From positions 1 through 6,513 of the forward strand of contig JAGQRL010000345.1 of assembly GCA_020425485.1 (NCBI GenBank): a stretch of 6,513 nucleotides of DNA. Direction: 5' to 3'. Positions within the stretch are counted from its first letter, which is position 1, and each line of letters begins with the position of its first letter. Below the pieces are notes generated by a model, which saw nothing but the letters and a program-made list of their open reading frames with translations, had not been told where the DNA came from and did not search any database. Shown in pieces: positions 1 to 5,944 of the stretch. Source of the stretch: Rhodospirillaceae bacterium. Lineage in GTDB: Bacteria > Pseudomonadota > Alphaproteobacteria > DSM-16000 > Inquilinaceae. Both the position numbers and the translations under genes were made by a program.

Positions 1-29
1 CCCGGCCCCCGAACAGAAGGCACACGCCC

Positions 30-761
30 ATGCCCGCAGAGGTTCCCGCAGACGCCCCCGCAGATAACGCCATCCAGCTCTATTCCTGGGCGACGCCCAA
101 CGGCGTCAAGGTCTCCATCCTCTTGGAGGAGCTGGACCTGCCCTACCAGGCCCACCCCATCAATATCGGCGCCGGCGACCAGTTCACGCCGGAGTTCCTG
201 AAGATCAGCCCGAACAACAAGATCCCCGCCATCGTCGATCCCGACGGGCCGGGCGGCACGCCCTATTCGGTGTTCGAATCCGGCGCCATCCTGCTCTACC
301 TGGCGCACAAGACCGGCCGCTTCTGGCCTGAGGATCCGCGCGCGCTGTTCGACATGATGCAGTGGCTGATGTTCCAGATGGGCGGTGTCGGCCCCATGCT
401 CGGCCAGGCCCACCACTTCCGCCAGTATGCGCCCGAGCAGATCGAGTACGCCGTCAACCGCTACACCAACGAAGCCGGGCGGCTCTACGGCGTGATGGAC
501 AAGCGCCTGGGCGCCAGCCGTTTTTTGGCGGGCGACGACTACTCGCTGGCCGATATCGCCACCTTCCCGTGGACCCGTTCCATCGAACGCCAGGGCCACA
601 CGCTGGACGAGTTCCCCAACGTCAAGCGCTGGTTTGCAGAGATCGACGCGCGGCCGGCGGTTAAGAAGGGTGTGACGGTGCTGACGGAGTTCCGCAAGGA
701 AGGCTTCGACGCCAAGGCGCGCGACCTGCTGTTCGGCAAGGGCCAGTACGAAAAGCGCTAG
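30..761 (+). CDS. Glutathione S-transferase family protein, Nu-class (YfcG/YghU-like)
   Basis: A 243-residue soluble, probably cytoplasmic, GST-fold protein. The thioredoxin-like N-terminal domain (about residues 15-98) carries the TPNG motif at residues 22-25, matching Thr9 and Asn11 of E. coli YfcG, which replace the usual catalytic Tyr/Ser/Cys. The cis-proline lies in NKIPAIV (Pro66), and Glu83-Ser84 in FESGAI is the usual site binding the glutathione gamma-glutamyl group. The helical C-terminal domain (about 105-235) has the LAGDDYSLADIA N-capping/hydrophobic staple motif. Characterised members bind glutathione or glutathione disulfide and act as disulfide-bond reductases, with little classical transferase activity; the physiological substrate here is unknown. 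The ATG is preceded by AGAAGG about nine bases upstream. The first 13 or so residues, rich in Pro and Ala, extend beyond the conserved domain. The upstream context is outside the window. Confidence 0.93.
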   Translation: MPAEVPADAPADNAIQLYSWATPNGVKVSILLEELDLPYQAHPINIGAGDQFTPEFLKISPNNKIPAIVDPDGPGGTPYSVFESGAILLYLAHKTGRFWPEDPRALFDMMQWLMFQMGGVGPMLGQAHHFRQYAPEQIEYAVNRYTNEAGRLYGVMDKRLGASRFLAGDDYSLADIATFPWTRSIERQGHTLDEFPNVKRWFAEIDARPAVKKGVTVLTEFRKEGFDAKARDLLFGKGQYEKR

Positions 762-763
762 GC

Positions 764-784
764 GCGAACGCCGGACGCGTTCGC
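764..784 (+). terminator. Hairpin just after the GST stop codon
   Basis: A perfect 8-bp GC-rich stem (GCGAACGC with GCGTTCGC) and a five-base loop begin three bases after the GST stop. Only a C-rich tract with a few Ts follows, so it is not a canonical intrinsic terminator. Its place between the GST gene and the likely promoter of the next gene suggests 3'-end formation or mRNA stabilisation. Confidence 0.45.
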
Positions 785-789
785 TCCCC

Positions 790-818
790 TTCACCGCCCT
801 GCCGTCCGCGTGTATGTT
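790..818 (+). promoter_or_regulatory. Candidate promoter of the MarR-GNAT/exporter operon
   Basis: TTCACC (790-795) and TATGTT (813-818) each match four of six bases of the -35 and -10 consensus, with an ideal 17-base spacer. Transcription would start near 825, leaving a leader of roughly 30 bases before the ATG at 855. The -10 element overlaps the left half of the 814-832 palindrome, the arrangement expected for a repressed promoter. Both elements are weak matches, so this rests largely on their position. Confidence 0.35.
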
Positions 819-832
819 GCCTCAGTCAACAT
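814..832. promoter_or_regulatory. Probable MarR-type operator (19-bp palindrome)
   Basis: ATGTTGCCTCAGTCAACAT is symmetric at eight of nine base pairs around a central base. Size and TTG...CAA arms fit operators of MarR-family dimers. It stands immediately upstream of a MarR-domain gene and overlaps the candidate -10 element, so autorepression is the natural reading. Binding is inferred, not shown. Confidence 0.6.
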
Positions 833-854
833 CATCGCTGCGCGGGTCAACCAG

Positions 855-1790
855 ATGGCCGAGGAGATCCGCGGCGTGCCGGCCGATCGCATCGCCGCGG
901 TGCGCCGCTTCAACCGCTTCCACACCCGCATCCTGGGGGCGCTGAACGAAGGGCTGCTTGCCTCGCCCTTCACGCTCGCCCAGTCCCGCCTGCTGTTCGA
1001 GATGGCCCAGGAAGACGGCATTGCCGCCGGCGAACTGGCGCGCCGGCTGGAAATGGATCCCGGCTATGTCAGCCGCCTGATCGCCGGCTTCGAGGCCGAC
1101 GGGCTGGTGGTCCGCGCCCCCAGCGACGGCAATGCCAAGCGCCTGGCACTGACCCTCACCGAAGCCGGCCGCGCCGCCTTCGCCCGGCTGGATGCCGCGT
1201 CGGCCAAGGAGGTGGCGGACCTGCTGGCCCCCCTGGCGGAGCCCGACCAGCGCCGCCTGGTGGGCGCCATGGCGCAGATCCAGCGCCTGCTGGGCGACGT
1301 TCTGCCCGGCCCCGCCTTCGTGCTGCGCGACCCGGTGCCGGGCGACATGGGCTGGGTGGTGCACCGCCAGGCCGCCCTCTACACCGCCGAATACGGCTGG
1401 GACGGCACCTTCGAAGCCCTGGTGTCGGAAATCGTCGCCGGCTTCATCACCCACCACGACCCGGCGCGCGAGCGCTGCTGGATCGCCGAACGCGACGGCG
1501 AGGTGGTGGGCTCGGTGTTCTGCGTGCGCAAGGACGACACGGTGGCCAAGCTGCGCATGCTCTATGTGGAAGCCTCCGCCCGCGGGCTCGGGCTCGGCCG
1601 CCACCTGGTGGACGAGTGCATCGCCTTCGCCCGCGCCAAGGGCTACCGGCGGCTGACCTTGTGGACCAACTCCATCCTCACCGCCGCCTGCCGCATCTAC
1701 GAAACCGCCGGTTTCCGCCTGACGGAGGAGGAGCCGCACCACAGCTTCGGCCACGACCTGGTGGGCCAGACCTGGGACCTGGATCTGTGA
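855..1790 (+). CDS. MarR-family wHTH / GNAT N-acetyltransferase fusion protein
   Basis: A 311-residue two-domain protein. Residues about 12-150 form a MarR-type winged helix: helix-rich start (VRRFNRF), the helix-turn-helix with the recognition helix near MDPGYVSRLI (67-76), and the wing SDGNAKRLALTLTEAG (90-105). Residues about 155-311 form a GNAT domain with the acetyl-CoA pyrophosphate loop R243-G-L-G-L-G248 and the conserved YETAGF (282-287). Known proteins of this build bind DNA as dimers, and the GNAT part acetylates or senses a small amine or peptide; the substrate here is unknown. The frame is open back to a GTG at 810, but that start would put the 814-832 palindrome inside the coding region. 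The ATG at 855 gives the family's usual short lead-in to the RFNRF segment. No good ribosome binding site precedes either start. The 3' end overlaps the exporter start by four bases. Confidence 0.9.
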   Translation: MAEEIRGVPADRIAAVRRFNRFHTRILGALNEGLLASPFTLAQSRLLFEMAQEDGIAAGELARRLEMDPGYVSRLIAGFEADGLVVRAPSDGNAKRLALTLTEAGRAAFARLDAASAKEVADLLAPLAEPDQRRLVGAMAQIQRLLGDVLPGPAFVLRDPVPGDMGWVVHRQAALYTAEYGWDGTFEALVSEIVAGFITHHDPARERCWIAERDGEVVGSVFCVRKDDTVAKLRMLYVEASARGLGLGRHLVDECIAFARAKGYRRLTLWTNSILTAACRIYETAGFRLTEEEPHHSFGHDLVGQTWDLDL

Positions 1791-2743
1791 ACGCACCTGG
1801 GAGCGGACCTGTGGGGGCGGCGATGGCCTGTGCCGCCCTCACCGGCGTGCAGGTGGGGGCCGCCATGGTGGCCAGCGGGGCTGCCGTGCAGGACACCGGT
1901 GCCGGCTGGCTGGGCTTCCTGCGCTACGGCGTGGCGCTGCTGATCCTGGTGCCGCTGGCCCTGGCGCGGCGGGGCCCGGGGATCGCGCTTGGCGACCTGC
2001 CGGGCCTGGTGCTGCTGGGCATCGGCCAGTTCGGCGTGCCCATCGCCCTGCTCAACCTGGCGGTGATCCTCACCGATCCCGCCCGCGTCGCCCTGGTGTT
2101 CGCCACGCTGCCCATCGTCACCCTGGTGGTGGGCCGGCTGCTCGGCCGGCCGCCGCTGGGCCGGGCGGCGGTGGCGGGCATGGCGCTTACGCTTGCCGGC
2201 GTGGCGGTGCTGGTGGGGCTCGACGGGCTGACCGGCCACCTGGCGCCGGACGATGCCTGGGGGCTGGCCGCGGCGTCGTCCGCCACCTTGTCCATCGCGC
2301 TGTGCTCCCAGCTCTATGGCCGCTACCTGCGCCGCTACGGCGTGGTGCGGGTGAGCGCTTTGGCCATGGGGTCGGCCCTGCTGCCGCTCGGCCTGCTGGC
2401 GGCGGTGGAAGGGGCGCGCGTGCCGGTGGCGGGCTGGCCACTCGACACCTGGGGGCTGATCGGTTTCATCGGCCTCTCCAGCGGCATCGCCTATCTCGGC
2501 TGGCTCTATGCGCTGGACCGGCTGGAGCCGGCGCGGGTGACGGGCTATCTGGCGCTCGGCCCGGTAACGGCAGCGGCGCTGACGGTGGTGCTGCTGGGCA
2601 CCTCCCCCACCCTCAGCCTGGTGCTGGCGGTGGGCTTCGTTGCCGCCGGGCTGGTGGTGCTTTCCCACCCCGCGGCGGGCGGGCGCGGCAAACCCGCCAT
2701 CGGCCAACCGCAACCGGATGCCGCCGCTCAGAATGCGCCGTGA
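1787..2743 (+). CDS. EamA/DMT-family inner-membrane exporter
   Basis: A protein of about 318 residues, almost entirely hydrophobic, with roughly ten predicted transmembrane helices in two repeated EamA halves. The first half ends near VAVLVGLDG; the second begins near WGLAAASSATLSIA and includes GLSSGIAYLGWLYALDRLEP followed by the typical last two helices. The length is usual for the drug/metabolite transporter superfamily, whose members export amino acids, nucleosides or toxic metabolites; the substrate cannot be read from sequence. I chose the GTG at 1787 because it overlaps the preceding stop as GTGA, implying translational coupling. In-frame alternatives are GTG 1811, with GGGAG about seven bases upstream, and ATG 1823; both keep all helices. 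The C-terminal 25 residues are a polar Pro/Gln/Ala tail, probably cytoplasmic. The last 16 bases overlap the convergent yraN. Confidence 0.88.
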   Translation: MNAPGSGPVGAAMACAALTGVQVGAAMVASGAAVQDTGAGWLGFLRYGVALLILVPLALARRGPGIALGDLPGLVLLGIGQFGVPIALLNLAVILTDPARVALVFATLPIVTLVVGRLLGRPPLGRAAVAGMALTLAGVAVLVGLDGLTGHLAPDDAWGLAAASSATLSIALCSQLYGRYLRRYGVVRVSALAMGSALLPLGLLAAVEGARVPVAGWPLDTWGLIGFIGLSSGIAYLGWLYALDRLEPARVTGYLALGPVTAAALTVVLLGTSPTLSLVLAVGFVAAGLVVLSHPAAGGRGKPAIGQPQPDAAAQNAP

Positions 2744-3123
2744 TCGCCTTCCGGCCGCCAGGCATCGGCCAGGTGATAGAGCGCGCCGGTCCCGTCCACC
2801 GCGATCACATCGAAGCGCAGCGGGCTGGCCGCGCGTTCCGGCGTTTCCGCAATATAGGTCAGCGCACCGGTGACGATGCGGGCGCGCTGGCGGGCGCCCA
2901 CCGCCGCCAGGGCATCGGCCCCGACCGCGCGCGCCTTCACCTCCACGAAGGCGAGCACGCCATCGGGGTCGGCGGCGATCAGGTCCACCTCGCCGCCGCG
3001 CACCCGGTAGCGCCGGGCCAGCAGGGTGTAGCCGCTGGCTTCCAGCAGCTCCGCCGCCCGCTCTTCGGCCGACCGGCCGCGCTGGTCTGCTGCCCGCCGC
3101 TGTTCGGGGCCATGCCGACTCAC
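2728..3123 (-). CDS. yraN: YraN family protein (UPF0102, nuclease-fold)
   Basis: A 131-residue protein of the YraN/UPF0102 family. Conserved features are GRSAEERAAELLEASGY (16-32), the R-x-R-GGEVDLIA segment (40-50) with Glu45 and Asp47, and FVEVKAR (59-65) with Glu61 and Lys63. The acidic residues and lysine form the pattern of a PD-(D/E)XK/Holliday-junction-resolvase-like fold, so a nuclease activity is plausible, but the family's role is not settled. The start is a GTG whose first bases overlap the rsmI stop (a four-base GTGA overlap), so it should be co-translated with rsmI; no ATG is available near the N-terminus. The gene converges on the exporter gene with a 16-bp overlap. In many alphaproteobacteria gshB follows yraN (general knowledge); here it does not. 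Confidence 0.92.
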   Translation of the reverse strand: MSRHGPEQRRAADQRGRSAEERAAELLEASGYTLLARRYRVRGGEVDLIAADPDGVLAFVEVKARAVGADALAAVGARQRARIVTGALTYIAETPERAASPLRFDVIAVDGTGALYHLADAWRPEGDHGAF

Positions 3124-3998
3124 GGCCTGTCGGCCGCCAGGGCGAGCGCGCGCTGGTAGACGGTGCGGCGCGGCAGGCCGGTGGCTTCAGCCACCAGGTC
3201 GGCGGCATCGCGCACCGAGGCGTCGACCAGGGCAGCCCGCAGGGCGGCGTCCAGGTCGACCGCTTCGGTCTCCCGCGGTCCCGGCGGGCCGACCACCAGC
3301 GTCACCTCGCCCTTGGGCGGGCCTTCGCGGGCGTAGGTTTCGGCCAGCTCCGCCGCGGTGCCGCGGCGCACCTCCTCAAACAGCTTGGTCAGCTCGCGCG
3401 TCACCGCCACCTCGCGGGCACCATCCACCGCGGCCAGGTCGGCCAGGCTGGCGGCCAAGCGTTTGGCACTTTCGAACACCACCAGGCTGGTGGGCAGTGC
3501 TGCCAGCTCCGCCCACGCCGCCTTGCGCGCCTGGGCCTTGTTGGGCAGGAAGCCGGCGAACAGGAACCGGTCGGTCGGCAGGCCGGCCGCCACCACCGCC
3601 GCCGTTACCGCACTGGCGCCGGGCACCACATGCACCTTGCAGCCGGCCTCCCGCGCCGCGCGCACCAGCTTGTAGCCGGGGTCGGACACCGCCGGCATGC
3701 CGGCATCCGTCACCAGCGCCAGGGCCGCCCCCTCGGCCAGGCGGGCCAGCAGGCGCGGGCGCACTTCGGCGGCATTGTGGTCGTGGTAGGCAATCAGCGG
3801 CTTCGTCAGGCCATAATGACCAAGAAGCCTTGCCGTCACTCGGGTGTCCTCGCAGGCCACGGCGTCGACGCCGCCCAGCGTCGCCAGCGCGCGCAGGGTG
3901 ATGTCGCCGAGATTGCCGATGGGCACGCCGACCACATGCAACCCCGCAGCGACTTGTTCGCCCTGGGGGGCACCGCTAGTGTTTGGGCGGCTTGACAT
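3120..3998 (-). CDS. rsmI: 16S rRNA (cytidine(1402)-2'-O)-methyltransferase RsmI
   Basis: A 292-residue cytoplasmic SAM-dependent tetrapyrrole-methylase-fold enzyme that 2'-O-methylates C1402 in the ribosomal P-site region. Diagnostic motifs: VPIGNLGDITLRAL (25-38), CEDTR (49-53), YHDHN (71-75), DAGMPAVSDPGY (98-109), VVPGASAVTAA (124-134) and GLPTDRF (139-145), then FESAKRL, TRELTKLFEE and KGEVTLVV. The C-terminal 45 residues form the small helix-turn-helix RsmI domain (about 250-292). Length matches E. coli RsmI (286). The frame is open far upstream, but the ATG at 3998 gives a normal 20-odd residue lead before PIGNL; the extension would run through the divergent lipoprotein gene. No Shine-Dalgarno motif precedes this ATG on the - strand, so it may be leaderless or weakly initiated. 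It is the first gene of an rsmI-yraN unit. Confidence 0.95.
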   Translation of the reverse strand: MSSRPNTSGAPQGEQVAAGLHVVGVPIGNLGDITLRALATLGGVDAVACEDTRVTARLLGHYGLTKPLIAYHDHNAAEVRPRLLARLAEGAALALVTDAGMPAVSDPGYKLVRAAREAGCKVHVVPGASAVTAAVVAAGLPTDRFLFAGFLPNKAQARKAAWAELAALPTSLVVFESAKRLAASLADLAAVDGAREVAVTRELTKLFEEVRRGTAAELAETYAREGPPKGEVTLVVGPPGPRETEAVDLDAALRAALVDASVRDAADLVAEATGLPRRTVYQRALALAADRP

Positions 3999-4020
3999 CA
4001 GGGGGCCGCGCGGGGCGAAA
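3992..4020 (+). promoter_or_regulatory. Candidate promoter for the LpoA-like gene
   Basis: A perfect TTGACA -35 hexamer (3992-3997) overlaps the rsmI start codon on the opposite strand. At 17 bases downstream the -10 position is GCGAAA, a poor match, so only the -35 is convincing. Transcription would start near 4027, giving a leader of about 24 bases before the ATG at 4051. Confidence 0.35.
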
Positions 4021-4033
4021 CGCCCGCGTTTCG
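4016..4033. repeat. Inverted repeat in the rsmI/lpoA divergent gap
   Basis: CGAAACG and CGTTTCG form a perfect 7-bp inverted repeat around CCCG. Its centre (4024.5) coincides with the midpoint of the 52-bp gap between the two start codons. An overlapping 8-bp palindrome, TCGATCGA (4031-4038), follows. It could be an operator shared by both genes or a short 5' hairpin ahead of the lipoprotein's ribosome binding site; nothing in the sequence decides between them. Confidence 0.4.
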
Positions 4034-4050
4034 ATCGAGGGAGGGCAGGT

Positions 4051-5337
4051 ATGGCGCGTTTGGCGTGGATGGGTGACCGGGCATCAGAGGCACCCTGCGG
4101 TGGCGACACGGTGCGGAGCCGACGCTCCGGGCGCGGCCGCATCGGCGGCGTCCTGTCGGGACTGCTGCTGCTCGCCCTCACCGCGTGTGGCCAAACGGTA
4201 CAGGAGAGGCAGGCGTCGCCGCAACAGACCGTCGCCCCCACCCGCACCGTGGTACCCATCGGCGCTGCCGGCCCGGCGCTGTCGATCACCGATCGGCTGG
4301 GCCGCCCGGTCAACCCCGATGCCATCCGCGTCGGCCTGCTGCTGCCGCTCTCGGGCGAAGCCGGCCAGCTCGGCCAGCAGATGCGCCAGGCCGCAGAGAT
4401 GGCGGTGCTGGATATCGGCACGCCCAACTTCCAGCTTCTGCCGCGCGATACCGGCGGCACCGTCGATGGCGCCCGCCGCGCCGCCCAGTCGGTGATCGAC
4501 GACGGCGCCCAGCTCATCCTCGGCCCGCTGTTCAGCCAGAACGTGCGCGCCGTGGCGGAGGTGGCGCGGCCGCGCAACGTCAACGTGGTGGCCTTCACCA
4601 CCGATGAGACGGTGGCCGGCGACAACGCGCTGGTGATGGGCTTCGTGCCCGCCGCCCAGGTGGACCGCGTGGTGGAATACACCACCCGCCAGGGCATCGG
4701 CCGCTTTGCGGTGCTGGCGCCCGATACGCCCTATGGCAACGCGGTGGCCGAAGCGACCCGCGATGCGGTGCGCGAGCGCGGCGCCAGCCTGGTCGACCAG
4801 GTGATGTACAACCCCAACGGCACGGAGTTTTCCGACGAGGTGGAGCGCCTGTCGGCGGCCGGCGGCATCCAGGCCGTCATGCTGCCCGATACGGGCCTGC
4901 GCCTGCGCACGGTGGCACCGCTGCTGCCCTACTACGGCCTGCGCGACGCCCACATCATCGGCACCGGGCTGTGGGACGGCGGCAATGTGGGGGTGGAACG
5001 GGCCATGCGCGGCGCCTGGTTCGCCTCGCCCCAGCCCGACTTGCGCGCCGATTTCGAACGCCGCTACGAGGCCAATTTCGGCGAAGCGCCGCCGCGCCTG
5101 GCCACCCTGCCCTATGACGCCGTGGCGATGGCGGCGGTACTGTCGCAGATCCCCGAGCGGGCCAACTACTCCATGGCCTCGCTGGCCGATCCCGACGGGT
5201 TCGCCGGCATCGATGGCATCTTCCGCTTCGGCAGCGACAATGTGGTTGAGCGCGGGCTGGCGGTGCTGGAGGTGACCGAGGACGGCGTGCGGGTGGTGGA
5301 AGCCGCCCCGCAAACCTTCGTGGGCATCGGCTTCTAG
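4051..5337 (+). CDS. LpoA/YraM-like lipoprotein, putative penicillin-binding protein activator
   Basis: A 428-residue lipoprotein. A basic stretch (R22-R30) is followed by a hydrophobic core and the lipobox L43-T44-A45-C46. The residue after the modified Cys is Gly, not Asp, so by the E. coli Lol rule it would go to the outer membrane. A polar Gln/Pro/Thr linker (47-80) leads to a periplasmic-binding-protein type I fold (about 90-428) starting IRVGLLLPLSGEAGQLGQQM, with AQLILGPLFSQNV, FAVLAPDTPYGNAV and TLPYDAVAMAA as family-typical segments. E. coli LpoA activates the synthase PBP1A from the outer membrane through this type of domain, but also has an N-terminal TPR-like domain that is absent here. 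An amino-acid-binding ABC solute receptor is the main alternative; the rsmI/yraN neighbourhood favours LpoA. The ATG is supported by GGGAGG six bases upstream. The 30-residue stretch before the hydrophobic core is unusually long, and a GTG at 4111 (residue 21) is possible but has a weaker binding site. Confidence 0.87.
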   Translation: MARLAWMGDRASEAPCGGDTVRSRRSGRGRIGGVLSGLLLLALTACGQTVQERQASPQQTVAPTRTVVPIGAAGPALSITDRLGRPVNPDAIRVGLLLPLSGEAGQLGQQMRQAAEMAVLDIGTPNFQLLPRDTGGTVDGARRAAQSVIDDGAQLILGPLFSQNVRAVAEVARPRNVNVVAFTTDETVAGDNALVMGFVPAAQVDRVVEYTTRQGIGRFAVLAPDTPYGNAVAEATRDAVRERGASLVDQVMYNPNGTEFSDEVERLSAAGGIQAVMLPDTGLRLRTVAPLLPYYGLRDAHIIGTGLWDGGNVGVERAMRGAWFASPQPDLRADFERRYEANFGEAPPRLATLPYDAVAMAAVLSQIPERANYSMASLADPDGFAGIDGIFRFGSDNVVERGLAVLEVTEDGVRVVEAAPQTFVGIGF

Positions 5338-5352
5338 GGCTTCTTCGCCCCT

Positions 5353-5380
5353 GGCGGAGACGGTTCCGGCCGTCTCCGCC
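5353..5380. terminator. Strong hairpin between convergent genes
   Basis: GGCGGAGACGG and CCGTCTCCGCC form a perfect 11-bp stem with loop TTCCGG, starting 15 bases after the LpoA-like stop codon. Neither strand has a T-tract after the stem, so it is a hairpin-only candidate that could serve transcripts from both sides. The rest of the 116-bp convergent gap holds no feature I can support. Confidence 0.6.
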
Positions 5381-5453
5381 ACCCGGCCACGACCATCCTA
5401 CAGGGGCTTCGGGGACCGTGTGGCTTCGGCACGCCGCTGGGGCCTGATGCCGC

Positions 5454-5915
5454 CTATTGCGCCGGAACTTCGGAGTACAGCTCGAAGAGCACGTCGGCCA
5501 CTTCGCCGAACACGCTGCCGTCGTCCAGCAACACCGTCTCGTAGCACGAGAAGCTGTCGCCGGCCTCCAGCCACACACAGTCGTAGATGCGCAGCGCCAG
5601 GCGCGTCACCTCGCCGTCCTGGAAGCAGCCGTCTTCCAGGCGCGGCACCGTCATGGTGAAGGTCGACGGTGCCAGATCGGTGAATTCCACACTGCCCAGG
5701 CAATGGCCGTAGCTGCGCGCATACATCTGGTCTTCCGGTTCATCCCAGCGGACTTCCGCCGATTTGCCGGCACCGTCGCTGACGCAGACGTTGACGAGGA
5801 AGGTCGGCTCGTCGTTCAGCCAGCACCCGGTGCCGGGCATCTGGGCGGCGGCCGGGCCGCTTGCCGCAGCACCGGCCACCAGCACGGCCGTCAGGATCCC
5901 GAGTCGTGCCGCCAT
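5454..5915 (-). CDS. Exported six-cysteine protein of unknown function
   Basis: A 153-residue protein I do not recognise. Residues 1-24 form a clear Sec signal peptide (MAARLGILTAVLVAGAAASG, then an Ala-rich AxA site, cleavage likely after Ala24). The mature part of about 129 residues is acidic and probably periplasmic or secreted. It has exactly six cysteines (31, 44, 72, 97, 113, 124), an even number suited to three disulfides, and no other transmembrane segment. The pattern of short alternating segments (SVEFTDLAPSTFTMTV, RLALRIYDCVWL, CYETVLL) suggests a small beta-rich domain. The ATG at 5915 is supported by GGGAG six bases upstream; the frame is open further upstream but that extension overlaps the neighbouring membrane-protein gene in another frame. 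It lies 29 bases after the two-helix membrane protein gene and is probably co-transcribed with it. Confidence 0.82.
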   Translation of the reverse strand: MAARLGILTAVLVAGAAASGPAAAQMPGTGCWLNDEPTFLVNVCVSDGAGKSAEVRWDEPEDQMYARSYGHCLGSVEFTDLAPSTFTMTVPRLEDGCFQDGEVTRLALRIYDCVWLEAGDSFSCYETVLLDDGSVFGEVADVLFELYSEVPAQ

Positions 5916-5944
5916 GCCCTGCTCCCTGGAAAGTGGCTGTGCGC

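Noticed and set aside
846..851. Second GTCAAC half-site 21 bp from the one in the palindrome
   Set aside because: The spacing of two helical turns is suggestive, but the same hexamer occurs repeatedly in coding DNA of this window (Val-Asn codons), so it is not significant.
822..1796. A 324-codon open frame antisense to the MarR-GNAT gene
   Set aside because: Rich in Gly, Ala, His and Gln as expected for the complement of GC-rich codons, with no recognisable motif; the sense strand has two clear domains.
2302..3159. A 285-codon + strand open frame crossing the exporter/yraN junction
   Set aside because: It overlaps both real genes out of frame, has shadow composition and no motif.
1697..3208. 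A 503-codon - strand open frame across the exporter, yraN and the end of rsmI
   Set aside because: Composition is low-complexity (Arg/Gln/His/Gly), it overlaps three well-supported genes in other frames, and it shows no domain.
3999..4699. N-terminal extension of the rsmI frame by about 233 codons
   Set aside because: The extension is antisense to the LpoA-like gene and Ser/Arg/Pro-rich; RsmI proteins are about 290 residues, which the ATG at 3998 gives.
4084..5382. A 432-codon open frame antisense to the LpoA-like gene
   Set aside because: A histidine- and glycine-rich shadow of high-GC codon bias; the + strand has a lipobox and a conserved fold.
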